Under the pieces are notes generated by a model. It was given only the letters and a program-made list of their open reading frames with translations, ran no database searches and had not been told where the DNA came from. A DNA stretch of 64,000 nucleotides from NCBI RefSeq assembly GCF_009834565.1, contig NZ_CP019428.1, positions 1,426,001 through 1,490,000 of the forward strand, written 5' to 3'. This stretch comes from Pseudomonas sp. R76 (GTDB lineage: Bacteria > Pseudomonadota > Gammaproteobacteria > Pseudomonadales > Pseudomonadaceae). Position numbers and translations under genes: made by a program. Positions 1 through 8,534 of this stretch are shown in pieces; position 1 is the first letter of the stretch; the number at the start of each line of letters is the position of its first letter.

Positions 1-124
1 TGCGATCAAGGGCATCAACGAACTCAACATCGGCCACGCGCTGGTGGCGCATGCGTTGTTCGTCGGTTTCAAAGGTGCGGTGGCCGAGATGAAAGCGCTG
101 ATCCTGGCGGCTGCAAAGCACTGA
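1..124 (+). CDS. pdxJ: pyridoxine 5'-phosphate synthase, 3' end only
   Basis: These are the last 40 codons of PdxJ, the cytoplasmic enzyme that closes the pyridine ring in the last step of de novo vitamin B6 synthesis. The frame is read from base 2 and stops at TGA 122-124. Visible is the block [18 protein letters not shown], which matches the conserved C-terminal part of the family ([15 protein letters not shown]), followed by the usual helix ending in [13 protein letters not shown]. The catalytic part lies outside the window. Recognition is by the C-terminal signature alone, but this is distinctive. Confidence 0.9.
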   Translation, partial: AIKGINELNIGHALVAHALFVGFKGAVAEMKALILAAAKH

Positions 125-148
125 ATAACCCCGGTGGGAGCTGGCTTG

Positions 149-235
149 TGTGGGAGCTGGCTTGCCTGCGATGCAGGCGACTCGGTCTATCAATCAGACC
201 GAAGCGATGCTATCGCAGGCAAGCCAGCTCCCACA
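149..235. repeat. REPIN-type palindrome with an extra partial arm
   Basis: Two inverted arms (TGTGGGAGCTGGCTTGCCTG and its complement ending in CCCACA) enclose a short variable centre. A 15-base partial copy of the left arm (134-148) sits directly in front, so the arm is partly duplicated. This is the typical extragenic REP-doublet of fluorescent pseudomonads; it lies between pdxJ and the copper oxidase gene. Confidence 0.85.
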
Positions 236-364
236 GGAAATCTCCAGAGTCTTCGCCCGTGTTTTCGCCGTGCGGCAATGCGAAGCCTTACTGTTTAGCC
301 GGGGCAGGTGTATCGTATCTGCCCTTTGCAGGCCTCTGGCCTGCGGCAGATACGTGAGGTTGTT

Positions 365-1741
365 GTGTCCCGATCCTTTTCCCGTCGACAAATCCTGGGT
401 GGTCTTGCAGGCCTGGCCGTAGTGGGCGTCGGTGCCGGTGGCGCCTATCGCTACTGGCTGGGGAAAGTCGCAGAAGCCGAAGCCGGGCACGATTACGAAC
501 TGATCGCCGCACCGCTGGACGTAGAGTTGGTGCCAGGCCACAAAACCCAAGCCTGGGCATTCGGCCCGTCCGCGCCGGGCACCGAGTTGCGTGTGCGCCA
601 AGGCGAATGGCTGCGGGTGCGCTTTATCAATCACCTGCCGGTCGCCACCACCATTCATTGGCATGGCATCCGCCTGCCGCTGGAAATGGACGGCGTGCCT
701 TACGTCTCACAGTTGCCGGTGTTGCCCGGTGAATACTTCGACTACAAATTCCGCGTGCCCGACGCCGGCAGCTACTGGTATCACCCGCATGTGAACAGCA
801 GCGAAGAACTCGGCCGTGGCCTGGTCGGCCCGTTGATCATCGAAGAGCGCGAACCCACCGGTTTCAAACACGAGCGCACCCTCAGCCTGAAAAGCTGGCA
901 CGTGGACGAAGAAGGCGCATTTGTCGCCTTCAGCGTGCCCCGTGAAGCAGCGCGTGGCGGCACGGCCGGGCGCCTGTCGACGATCAATGGCGTGTCCCAG
1001 GCCGTGATCGATTTGCCTGCCGGGCAGATCACCCGCGTGCGCCTGCTCAACCTCGACAACACCCTGACCTATCGCATCAACATCCCTGACGTCGAAGCGC
1101 AGATCTACGCGCTGGACGGCAACCCCGTCGAGCCGCGCCCGCTGGGCAAGGAATACTGGCTGGGCCCGGGCATGCGCATTTGCCTGGCGATCAAGGCGCC
1201 GCCAGCCGGCGAAGAGCTGTCCATCCGCAACGGCCCGGTGCGCCTGGGCACCTTCCGTTCGGTGGCCAACACTGACGCACCCAACGAATGGCCACCGGCG
1301 CTGCCCGCCAACCCGATTGCCGAACCCGACCTGGCCAATGCGGAGAAACTCAACTTCAATTTCGAGTGGGTCGGCACGGTGTCGGTGGATGACGGCAAGC
1401 CGCCGAGCCTGTGGCAAATCAACGGCAAGGCCTGGGACATCACCGACAAGACCTGCGCCGACCGCCCGATTGCCAAGCTGGAAAAGGGCAAGAGCTACAT
1501 TCTCGAATTGAAGAACATGACCCAGTACCAGCACCCGATCCACCTGCACGGCATGAGTTTCAAGGTGATCGCCTCGAACCGCCACAAGGTGATCCCGTAT
1601 TTCACCGACACCTACCTGCTGGGCAAAAACGAGCGAGCCCGCGTGGCGTTGGTGGCGGATAACCCGGGGGTGTGGATGTTCCACTGCCACGTGATCGACC
1701 ACATGGAAACCGGCCTGATGGCCGCCATCGAGGTGGCGTGA
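365..1741 (+). CDS. cumA: Tat-exported multicopper oxidase, CumA-like
   Basis: A 458-aa periplasmic multicopper oxidase. The GTG at 365 is chosen because GAGG (355-358) sits six bases upstream and because translation then begins MSRSFSRRQILGG, a twin-arginine signal; the earlier ATG at 308 would only add a poor leader. All four copper-binding blocks are present: HWHG (about residues 99-102), YHPHV, HPIHLHG and the C-terminal HCHVIDHMETGLM with the type 1 copper Cys and an axial Met. Length and gene order match CumA of P. putida (about 459 aa), which was linked to Mn(II) oxidation and is followed by a second gene in the same operon. Here the stop codon overlaps the tadA start. The physiological substrate (Mn, Cu(I) or phenolics) cannot be read from the sequence. 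Confidence 0.85.
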   Translation: MSRSFSRRQILGGLAGLAVVGVGAGGAYRYWLGKVAEAEAGHDYELIAAPLDVELVPGHKTQAWAFGPSAPGTELRVRQGEWLRVRFINHLPVATTIHWHGIRLPLEMDGVPYVSQLPVLPGEYFDYKFRVPDAGSYWYHPHVNSSEELGRGLVGPLIIEEREPTGFKHERTLSLKSWHVDEEGAFVAFSVPREAARGGTAGRLSTINGVSQAVIDLPAGQITRVRLLNLDNTLTYRINIPDVEAQIYALDGNPVEPRPLGKEYWLGPGMRICLAIKAPPAGEELSIRNGPVRLGTFRSVANTDAPNEWPPALPANPIAEPDLANAEKLNFNFEWVGTVSVDDGKPPSLWQINGKAWDITDKTCADRPIAKLEKGKSYILELKNMTQYQHPIHLHGMSFKVIASNRHKVIPYFTDTYLLGKNERARVALVADNPGVWMFHCHVIDHMETGLMAAIEVA

Positions 1742-2238
1742 TGCGCCAGATTCGCCCCGCGGCGATTATCGACCGCAGCCGCGACCAGGATTTCATGCGC
1801 GAAGCCCTGGCCCTCGCCGCCCAAGGCGCTGCGCTGGGCGAAGTGCCCGTGGGCGCGGTGCTGGTGCAGGACGGTGAAATCATCGGCCGCGGGTTTAACT
1901 GCCCGATCAGCGGCAACGACCCCAGCGCCCATGCCGAAATGGTCGCCATCCGCGCCGCTGCGCAAGCGATCAGCAACTACCGCCTGGTCGGCAGCACGCT
2001 GTATGTGACGCTGGAGCCGTGCAGCATGTGCGCGGGCCTGATCGTGCACTCGCGTATTGCACGGGTGGTGTATGGCGCGCTGGAACCCAAGGCCGGGATT
2101 GTGCAAAGTCAGGGGCAGTTTTTTACCCAGGGGTTTCTCAACCATCGGGTGCTGTTTGAAGGTGGGGTGTTGGCTGAGGAATGCGGGACGGTGTTGAGTG
2201 AGTTCTTCAAGGCCAGAAGAGCCAAGCCCCCACTCTAA
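1741..2238 (+). CDS. tadA: tRNA-specific adenosine deaminase
   Basis: A 165-aa zinc enzyme that converts A34 to inosine in tRNA-Arg(ACG), needed for reading CGN codons. The start ATG at 1741 overlaps the TGA of the oxidase gene (TGATG), so translation is probably coupled. The deaminase core is intact: HAE at residues 64-66 (zinc ligand and proton-shuttling Glu) and PCSMC at 93-97 (two zinc-binding Cys). An ATG at 1672 in the same frame lies inside the oxidase gene and has no ribosome site. Length fits TadA (about 160-170 aa). Coupling of an essential tRNA enzyme to a copper oxidase is a conserved pseudomonad arrangement as far as I recall. Confidence 0.92.
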   Translation: MRQIRPAAIIDRSRDQDFMREALALAAQGAALGEVPVGAVLVQDGEIIGRGFNCPISGNDPSAHAEMVAIRAAAQAISNYRLVGSTLYVTLEPCSMCAGLIVHSRIARVVYGALEPKAGIVQSQGQFFTQGFLNHRVLFEGGVLAEECGTVLSEFFKARRAKPPL

Positions 2239-2255
2239 AGAACAACTGAGAGCCC

Positions 2256-2350
2256 AAATGTGGGAGCGGGCTTGCTCGCGAATACGGAGTGTCAGTCACT
2301 GCATGTGTTGCTGATACACCGCCTTCGCGAGCAAGCCCGCTCCCACATTT
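2256..2350. repeat. REPIN palindrome (GCGGGCTTGCTCGCG type)
   Basis: Long inverted repeat: AAATGTGGGAGCGGGCTTGC... at the left and its near-perfect complement ...GCTCCCACATTT at the right, with a roughly 40-base centre. It lies between the convergent tadA and cmoB genes, where it may also act as a bidirectional terminator or mRNA end. Confidence 0.88.
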
Positions 2351-2380
2351 TGATCTCCATTTAGTCAGGGATATCAATCC

Positions 2381-3337
2381 TCACTTCTTGGCGATAATCA
2401 CCGCCCGCATCGGCGCCGGCAGCCCCTCAATCGTCTTGCTGTGATCGTCCGGATCGAGGAAGTCACTCAACGACTGATACTTCATCCACTCCGTGCCGCG
2501 CTGTTCCTCAACCGTGGTCACGCTCACATCCACACAGCGCACCTCACTGAAGCCCGCACGCCGCAGCCACAGCATCAACGCCGGCACCGAGGGCAGGAAC
2601 CACACGTTACGCATCTGCGCGTAGCGGTCTTCCGGCACCAGCACTTGCTGCTGATCGCCTTCCACCACCAAGGTTTCCAATACCAGCTCACCGCCTTTGA
2701 CCAGGCAATCTTTCAACGCCAGCAAGTGCTCGATCGGCGAGCGGCGGTGGTAGAACACGCCCATGGAAAACACCGTGTCGAAGCCTTCCATGTTCGGCGG
2801 CAAATCTTCAAACGGGAACGGCAAGTGCCAGGCCTTCGGCGCCGACAAGTAGCGCTGCACCGCCTGGAACTGGCAGAAGAACAACCAGTTCGGGTCCACG
2901 CCAATCACGCTGTCGGCGCCGGCGCCGAGCATGCGCCACATGTAATAGCCGTTACCGCAGCCCACATCGAGGATGCGCTTGCCCTTCAAATCCAGATGAG
3001 GCGCGACCCGCGACCACTTCCAGTCCGAACGCCATTCGGTGTCCACGTGCACGCCGAACAGGTTGAACGGGCCCTTGCGCCACGGGCTCAGGCCCATCAG
3101 CGCGGCGCGCATTTGCGCGCGGGTGGCGTCGTCGCAATCGGTGTCGAGTGTCAGACCGTTGAGCAGGTCGACGTCGCTGGGCAGGATCTTCGGTAACGCG
3201 TCCAGCGCGCTCTGCCAGCGTTCCAGGTCGCCATGACCCTTTTCCATCTTGCTATCGAGTTGCGCTTGCAGGCCCTGGGCCCACACAGCCAAAGGAGTAC
3301 CGACCAGGTGGCGGGCGAGGGGGGACAGATCAATCAT
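2381..3337 (-). CDS. cmoB: tRNA U34 carboxymethyltransferase CmoB
   Basis: A 318-aa enzyme that transfers the carboxymethyl group of carboxy-S-adenosylmethionine to 5-hydroxyuridine 34, giving cmo5U in tRNAs that read four-fold degenerate codons. The N-terminal helical part (residues 1-100) is followed by a Rossmann methyltransferase fold with the SAM-type motif [15 protein letters not shown] near residue 125 and [12 protein letters not shown] shortly after. Length is close to the E. coli protein (323 aa). The start overlaps the end of cmoA by four bases (ATGA type), so both enzymes of the pathway are co-translated. Confidence 0.95.
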   Translation of the reverse strand: MIDLSPLARHLVGTPLAVWAQGLQAQLDSKMEKGHGDLERWQSALDALPKILPSDVDLLNGLTLDTDCDDATRAQMRAALMGLSPWRKGPFNLFGVHVDTEWRSDWKWSRVAPHLDLKGKRILDVGCGNGYYMWRMLGAGADSVIGVDPNWLFFCQFQAVQRYLSAPKAWHLPFPFEDLPPNMEGFDTVFSMGVFYHRRSPIEHLLALKDCLVKGGELVLETLVVEGDQQQVLVPEDRYAQMRNVWFLPSVPALMLWLRRAGFSEVRCVDVSVTTVEEQRGTEWMKYQSLSDFLDPDDHSKTIEGLPAPMRAVIIAKK

Positions 3338-4077
3338 GGCAAGGCAATCAACGAGGCAAAGTTAAGACACTGGAACCACGGCACGACTTTCGAGAACCCG
3401 GCCGCCAGCAGGCGCTCACGGTGTTCTTCGAGGCTGTCGGGCTTCATGACGTTTTCGATGGCGCTGCGCTTCTGGGCGATTTCCAGTTCGCTGTAGCCGT
3501 TGGCGCGTTTGAACGCGATGTGCAGGTCGGTGAGCAGCGCATGTTCCTGCGGATCATTGAACCGCAGCTTTTCCGACAGGATCAACGCACCGCCCGGCAG
3601 CAGCGACTGGCGGATGCGCCCGAGCAACGCCAGGCGCTCATCAGGGGCGATAAATTGCAGGGTGAAGTTCAGCGCCACCACCGAGGCCGGTTGGAACTGC
3701 AGTGCGAGGATATCGCCCTCGATCACTTCAACAGGCAGCAGCTCCTGGAACATCGAGTCCTGGCCATTGAGGTATTCGCGGCAGCGCTCGACCATCGCCG
3801 CCGAGTTATCCACCGCGATCACCCGGCAACCGTCGGTGCGCACGTGGCGACGCAAGGCCTGGGTCACCGCGCCGAGGGACGAGCCCAGGTCGAAGAGCAC
3901 GCTGTTGGGTTGCGCAAACTGTGCGGCCAGCACACCGAGGTTCTCGACGATGGTGGGGTAACCGGGCACCGAGCGCTTGATCATGTCCGGGAACACCCGC
4001 ACCACGTCCTCGTTAAAGGCGAAGTCCGGCACCTGGGGCAGGGGCTGGGCGAATAGGCGATCGGGTTCTTTGCTCAC
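3334..4077 (-). CDS. cmoA: carboxy-S-adenosylmethionine synthase CmoA
   Basis: A 247-aa SAM-binding enzyme that uses prephenate to make carboxy-SAM, the donor for CmoB. The N-terminus [23 protein letters not shown] and the block [17 protein letters not shown] are typical of CmoA; the nucleotide-binding motif [17 protein letters not shown] follows at about residue 60, and [10 protein letters not shown] near 140. It is exactly the length of the E. coli enzyme. First gene of the cmoAB operon. Confidence 0.95.
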   Translation of the reverse strand: MSKEPDRLFAQPLPQVPDFAFNEDVVRVFPDMIKRSVPGYPTIVENLGVLAAQFAQPNSVLFDLGSSLGAVTQALRRHVRTDGCRVIAVDNSAAMVERCREYLNGQDSMFQELLPVEVIEGDILALQFQPASVVALNFTLQFIAPDERLALLGRIRQSLLPGGALILSEKLRFNDPQEHALLTDLHIAFKRANGYSELEIAQKRSAIENVMKPDSLEEHRERLLAAGFSKVVPWFQCLNFASLIALP

Positions 4078-4170
4078 GGTTGTTCCGGCGACGAGGGGGA
4101 AAGGCCGGCATTTTAGCCAAATTGATCCTCGTGTGCGCGGGTTAAAGGGTACGCACTCATAGTACGGTGT

Positions 4171-4581
4171 CTATTTGTAGTGAATGTCGATTTGCCCTTT
4201 TAAGGTAATGGAAGTGCCGGTGCCTTCTGGACGGTCGTCTTCGGCATAGATTTCGTACTCGGCGACAATCTGGCGGGTGCTGTGGTCTACGCGAGTAATG
4301 TCCAGCTTCACGGTTCTCGGGCTATAGTGTGTCTTGACCAAGCCGGCATCAATGACCACCAAGTTACCTATGTCGGGTGCCTCAAGTCTGTACTGCTTCT
4401 CTTCGATGTTGCCTGCCAGCCGGAACTCAATACCTTTTACCTGCTGCTCAAGCTCTGCATACCCGCCTGAAATTCTAAAGCCGTAGGGTTCCTTAAAGGC
4501 ATTGGCATATTCGAAGTCGCGTGGTTTCGCCCCGTTGATGCCCATGCTAAATACGTTGGTCGTATCAGATGTTGTGCTCAT
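4171..4581 (-). CDS. hypothetical protein, 136 aa, probably beta-rich
   Basis: I do not recognise this protein. It has no signal peptide or membrane segment, and its alternating hydrophobic pattern (for instance KQYRLEAPDIGNLVVIDAGLV and GTSITLKGQIDIHYK) suggests a beta-sandwich. The base composition is visibly less GC-rich than both neighbours, which hints at recent acquisition. The start ATG at 4581 is preceded by GAGAT at a usable distance; the ribosome site lies inside the small inverted repeat CGAG-ATA-CTCG. It is flanked by about 90 and 150 bases of non-coding DNA, so it is probably transcribed alone. Confidence 0.6.
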   Translation of the reverse strand: MSTTSDTTNVFSMGINGAKPRDFEYANAFKEPYGFRISGGYAELEQQVKGIEFRLAGNIEEKQYRLEAPDIGNLVVIDAGLVKTHYSPRTVKLDITRVDHSTRQIVAEYEIYAEDDRPEGTGTSITLKGQIDIHYK

Positions 4582-4729
4582 GTCGAGTATCTCGATAGTG
4601 CGACAAACCCACCCGGCTATCGCTTGCGAAACACTGTATGTTTTTAATCGAGCGGTTTAACTGTCATAACTGACAGTTCTTTAGACCTGATTTTGCTGTT
4701 AAGCCCGATGCTTATCGCCTAATCCTTTA

Positions 4730-5374
4730 TTACACCCGCGATTGAGACGATTGCGAGAACGCCGACGCGGTAATCCCCCACTGGCCCAACCAGTAAGTGG
4801 TGATCAACAAATACGGCGCCGCTTCAAATGACACCACAAACCGGTTGATCCCAATCAAGGTGTCGGAAAACACAAACGACACCGCGCCCGCCGCCGCCAG
4901 CAGCGCCGACTGTTTCGGCACCTCACTGCCCAGTCGCGCCAATGCCCGCCAGAGCATGGCGCTGATCACCAGCGCATACACCACCACCGGAATCAGCAAG
5001 TCGCCCAGGCCGTGGGCAATCAGGATGCTCAACAGGATCGCGCCCACGCCCAGTGCCAATACCAGCGGCAACACCGCCAAACGCCTGCAGTCGCTGAAAT
5101 AGGCTTTCAAGTACGCCAGGTGCGCGAACAGGAAGGCGCCGAGGCCGAAGATAAACAGGTCGCCCGGCCAAGCGAGCAATACGTCGCCGACCAGGGAAAA
5201 AATCAGCCCCAGGCTGATCCAGCGTCGATAGTCGGTGGGCGGCGCATCATGCAGCCAGCCCAGCAATGCCAGCACCGGCAGCGGCTTGACCAACAGGCAC
5301 AACAAGGTGGCATGGGTGGTCAGGCCGTAGATAAAGGTGCCGGCGCCCATCAACGCAAGAATCAGCCAAGGCAT
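4730..5374 (-). CDS. YhhN/TMEM86-type membrane protein (lysoplasmalogenase family)
   Basis: A 214-aa inner-membrane protein with about eight hydrophobic segments spread over its whole length. The motifs LLVKPLPVLALLGW, SLVGDVLLAWP and FVFSDTLIGINRF are the conserved polar-in-membrane blocks of the YhhN family, whose animal members cleave the vinyl ether bond of lysoplasmalogen. The bacterial substrate is not established. Its start lies one base after the stop of the inhibitor gene, so the two form an operon. Confidence 0.85.
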   Translation of the reverse strand: MPWLILALMGAGTFIYGLTTHATLLCLLVKPLPVLALLGWLHDAPPTDYRRWISLGLIFSLVGDVLLAWPGDLFIFGLGAFLFAHLAYLKAYFSDCRRLAVLPLVLALGVGAILLSILIAHGLGDLLIPVVVYALVISAMLWRALARLGSEVPKQSALLAAAGAVSFVFSDTLIGINRFVVSFEAAPYLLITTYWLGQWGITASAFSQSSQSRV

Positions 5375-5375
5375 A

Positions 5376-5765
5376 TCAGTTCACCGTAATGGCGCAGTCG
5401 AAGGTTTCGGCCGGTTCCGCTTCCGGTTCCCACGGTTGTTGCGACGTCAGGCGCAAACGGCCCTGGCCGGCCGCGAAGGCCTGGAAGCGCCAAGTGGATT
5501 GGCCGCCACCGCCGATCACACCGGATTCTGCGCTGCTATAGACCTCGGGGCTCAGCGCACGCAGCACGCCGCCGGCTGAATCCTGGATGGCCCAGCGGTA
5601 GCCGGTGGTGGGGTTGCTTGGCAGGGTGAGGATCAGGTTTTGCCCGGTTTTAAGCTGAAGCGGGCAGGCGCTCTGGTTTTCCACGGTGACGTTTTGCTTG
5701 GGGGCACTGGCGCAGGCGCCCAGCAGGGCAAGGCTCAAGGGGAGAAGCAGGCGGGCAGCGGTCAT
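5376..5765 (-). CDS. icp: I42 (chagasin-type) cysteine protease inhibitor, lipoprotein
   Basis: A 129-aa inhibitor of papain-type cysteine proteases. It begins with a lipoprotein signal (hydrophobic segment and lipobox LLGAC, Cys at about residue 17). The three inhibitory loops of the chagasin fold are visible: NPTTGYRW (L2-type loop), the Gly-rich GVIGGGGQSTWRF loop and QPWEPEAE. P. aeruginosa has such a gene (called icp, as I recall) directly beside its second Lon-like protease gene asrA, the same order as here. First gene of the pair with the YhhN gene. Confidence 0.87.
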   Translation of the reverse strand: MTAARLLLPLSLALLGACASAPKQNVTVENQSACPLQLKTGQNLILTLPSNPTTGYRWAIQDSAGGVLRALSPEVYSSAESGVIGGGGQSTWRFQAFAAGQGRLRLTSQQPWEPEAEPAETFDCAITVN

Positions 5766-5833
5766 GGAGGCTCCTTTTTATGGCGACGAAGGGCGAGCAT
5801 AACCGAAGATGAGACAAGGTGTGACAGACAGCT

Positions 5834-5940
5834 GATCGTTCCCACGCTCCGCGTGGGAATGCAGCCAGGGACGCTCTGCGTCCCAGCAGCGGACGCAGAG
5901 CGTCCAGAGAGGCGTTCCCACGCAGAGCGTGGGAACGATC
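5834..5940. repeat. GATCGTTCCCACGC-type palindromic repeat, copy 1
   Basis: An imperfect palindrome of 107 bases bounded by GATCGTTCCCACGCTCCGCG and the complementary CGTGGGAACGATC, with an inner hairpin (GACGCTCTGCGTC and its complement). Same family as the copies at 23814, 26096, 52525 and the tandem array at 53290. It fills the space between the Lon-like and inhibitor genes. Confidence 0.88.
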
Positions 5941-5948
5941 AAATCAGA

Positions 5949-8372
5949 TCAGAACAGCACCTTCGCCACATCCGCAAAACGCTTGGCAAAGTGCACCGTC
6001 ATGCCTTCCTTCAGGTACTCCGGCAACTCTTCAAAACTGCCACGGTTCGGCTCCGGCAGAATCAACTCATGAATCTTCTGACGCCGCGCTGCGATGACCT
6101 TCTCACGCACCCCGCCAATCGGCAGCACATGCCCGGTCAGCGTCAGCTCGCCGGTCATGGCCACGCCTTTTTTCGGCGGCTGGTTGCGCGCCAGCGACAA
6201 CAGTGCACTGGCCATGGTCACGCCCGCACTCGGGCCGTCCTTGGGCGTAGCGCCTTCGGGTACGTGCAAGTGCACGAAGGCTTCATCGAAGAACTTCGGA
6301 TCGCCGCCAAACGACTTCAGATTCGAGCTGATGTAGCTGTAGGCAATCTCGGCGGACTCTTTCATCACTTCACCCAACTGCCCGGTGAGCTTGAAGCCGC
6401 GATTGAGCGTGTGGATGCGCGTCGCCTCAATCGGCAAGGTCGCGCCGCCCATGCTGGTCCAGGCCAGGCCAGTGATCACGCCGGTGCCGGACAGCACTTG
6501 CTCATTGCGGAACACCGGCATGCCCAGGGAGCTTTCCAGGTCTTTGTTGCCAATCTTGATCACCGAGTCCGGCTCATCCAGCAGCTTGACCACGGCCTTG
6601 CGCACCAGTTTGCCCAGCTGTTTCTCCAGCTGGCGCACCCCGGCTTCCCGCGCATAACCGTCGATCAGTGCGCGCAGGGCACCGTCGCTGATGCTCAGGC
6701 TGTTTTTTGATACACCGGCTTTTTCCAGTTGCTTCGGCCACAGGTGACGTTTGGCGATGGCGACTTTTTCCTCGGTGATATAGCCCGACAGGCGAATCAC
6801 TTCCATCCGGTCCAGCAACGGGCCGGGGATCGAATCCAAGGTATTGGCGGTGCACACGAACAGCACTTTGGACAGGTCCAGGCGCAGGTCCAGGTAGTGG
6901 TCGAGGAATTCGACGTTCTGTTCCGGGTCGAGGGTTTCCAGCAAAGCCGAAGCCGGGTCGCCCTGGAAGCTCTGGCCCATCTTGTCGATTTCATCGAGCA
7001 TGATCACCGGGTTCATCACTTCCACATCTTTAAGCGCCTGCACCAGCTTGCCGGGCAGGGCACCGATGTAGGTGCGGCGATGGCCCTTGATCTCGGCCTC
7101 GTCGCGCATGCCGCCGACGCTGAAGCGGTAGAACGGCCGGCCCAGCGACTCGGCGATGGATTTGCCGACACTGGTCTTGCCCACGCCCGGCGGGCCGACC
7201 AGCAGCACGATGGAACCGGCGACTTCGCCTTTATAGGCGCCCACCGCGAGGAACTCGAGGATCCGGCTCTTGATGTCATCCAGGCCCGCATGGTGTTTAT
7301 CCAGCACCTTGCGCGCGTGTTTCAGGTCGAGCTTGTCTTCGCCATACACGCCCCACGGCACGGAGGTCGCCCAGTCCAGGTAGTTGCGGGTCACGGCGTA
7401 TTCCGGCGAGCCCGTTTCCAGGATCGACAGCTTGTTCATTTCTTCGCCGATGCGCTTTTGCGCCTGGGCGGGCAGCACTTTGCCCACCAGGCGTTGCTCG
7501 AACTGCTCGACGTCGGCGCTGCGATCGTCCTTGGTCAAGCCCAGCTCCTGCTGGATGACCTTGAGCTGTTCCTTGAGGAAGAATTCACGCTGGTGCTCGC
7601 CGATCTTGCGGTTCACTTCGGCGGAGAGTTCTTTTTGCAGGCGCGCAACTTCGACTTCCTTGCGCAGCATAGGCAGCACTTTTTCCATGCGCTTGAGCAT
7701 GGGCACGCAGTCCAGCACTTCCTGCAACTCGTTACCGGTGGCCGAGGTCAACGCGGCGGCGAAGTCGGTGAGCGGTGACGGGTCGTTGGGGCTGAAGCGG
7801 TTGAGGTAATTCTTCAACTCTTCGCTGTACAGCGGGTTGAGGGGCAGCAGTTCCTTGATCGCATTGATCAGCGCCATGCCGTAGGCCTTGACCTCATCGG
7901 TCGGCTGGGTTGGCTGGTGCGGGTATTCGACTTCCACCAGGTACGGTGGGCGGTGGTGCTTGAGCCAGGTCTTGATGCGCACGCGGGTCAGGCCCTGAGC
8001 GACGAATTGCAGCTTGCCGTTCTCGCGGCTGGCGTGGTGCACCTTCACCAGCGTGCCGTACAGCGGCAGGCTGGAAGTGTCGAAGTGGCGCGGGTCTTCC
8101 GGCGGCGTGTCCATGAAGAACAGGGCCAGGGAGTGGTGGTCGGATTTGCTCACCAGCTCCAGGGTCTCGGCCCACGGTTCTTCATTGACGATCACCGGCA
8201 GCACTTGCGCCGGGAAGAACGGCCGATTGTGGATCGGGATGATGTAGACCTTGTCCGGCAGATTTTGCCCAGGCAGGGCCAGGCCGGTGTTGGACGAAGC
8301 GTCGTGTTCAGCGTTTTCGGGGTCAGCGTAATCGTTCAAGTCGATGTCCGGGAATTCTTGCTGGTCGCTCAT
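5949..8372 (-). CDS. asrA: ATP-dependent Lon-family protease (second Lon, AsrA-like)
   Basis: An 807-aa cytoplasmic AAA+ serine protease of LonA architecture: N-terminal substrate-binding domain (about 35-240), coiled-coil linker, AAA+ module with Walker A GPPGVGKT near residue 392 and Walker B VIMLDEIDKM, and a C-terminal protease domain with the Ser-Lys dyad (PKDGPSAGVTM, Ser near 714; GGVREKVIAA, Lys near 757). All key residues are present. The divergent, acidic N-terminus (residues 1-34) and the neighbouring I42 inhibitor match AsrA of P. aeruginosa rather than the house-keeping lon, which normally sits beside clpX and hupB. AsrA was linked to the heat-shock/aminoglycoside response. Confidence 0.88.
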   Translation of the reverse strand: MSDQQEFPDIDLNDYADPENAEHDASSNTGLALPGQNLPDKVYIIPIHNRPFFPAQVLPVIVNEEPWAETLELVSKSDHHSLALFFMDTPPEDPRHFDTSSLPLYGTLVKVHHASRENGKLQFVAQGLTRVRIKTWLKHHRPPYLVEVEYPHQPTQPTDEVKAYGMALINAIKELLPLNPLYSEELKNYLNRFSPNDPSPLTDFAAALTSATGNELQEVLDCVPMLKRMEKVLPMLRKEVEVARLQKELSAEVNRKIGEHQREFFLKEQLKVIQQELGLTKDDRSADVEQFEQRLVGKVLPAQAQKRIGEEMNKLSILETGSPEYAVTRNYLDWATSVPWGVYGEDKLDLKHARKVLDKHHAGLDDIKSRILEFLAVGAYKGEVAGSIVLLVGPPGVGKTSVGKSIAESLGRPFYRFSVGGMRDEAEIKGHRRTYIGALPGKLVQALKDVEVMNPVIMLDEIDKMGQSFQGDPASALLETLDPEQNVEFLDHYLDLRLDLSKVLFVCTANTLDSIPGPLLDRMEVIRLSGYITEEKVAIAKRHLWPKQLEKAGVSKNSLSISDGALRALIDGYAREAGVRQLEKQLGKLVRKAVVKLLDEPDSVIKIGNKDLESSLGMPVFRNEQVLSGTGVITGLAWTSMGGATLPIEATRIHTLNRGFKLTGQLGEVMKESAEIAYSYISSNLKSFGGDPKFFDEAFVHLHVPEGATPKDGPSAGVTMASALLSLARNQPPKKGVAMTGELTLTGHVLPIGGVREKVIAARRQKIHELILPEPNRGSFEELPEYLKEGMTVHFAKRFADVAKVLF

Positions 8373-8490
8373 GGGGCACCTGCATAAGGAAGTATGCAGG
8401 TTAGATGGGGCGGGTCGTCGGTGGTTTCAATGGCGGGGGAGAGATAGCAACATATTGCATAATATTTTCAAGAATGCCGCTTTACCCCCT

Positions 8491-8516
8491 GTGGGAGCAG
8501 GCAAGCCAGCTCCCAC
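8491..8516. repeat. collapsed REP palindrome
   Basis: GTGGGAGC-aggcaagcca-GCTCCCAC: a short REP hairpin whose normal centre has been lost. It is followed by ATTTTG, so it may help end the convergent-side transcript; it lies between the regulator gene and the Lon-like gene start. Confidence 0.75.
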
Positions 8517-8534
8517 ATTTTGTACTGCATAAAG

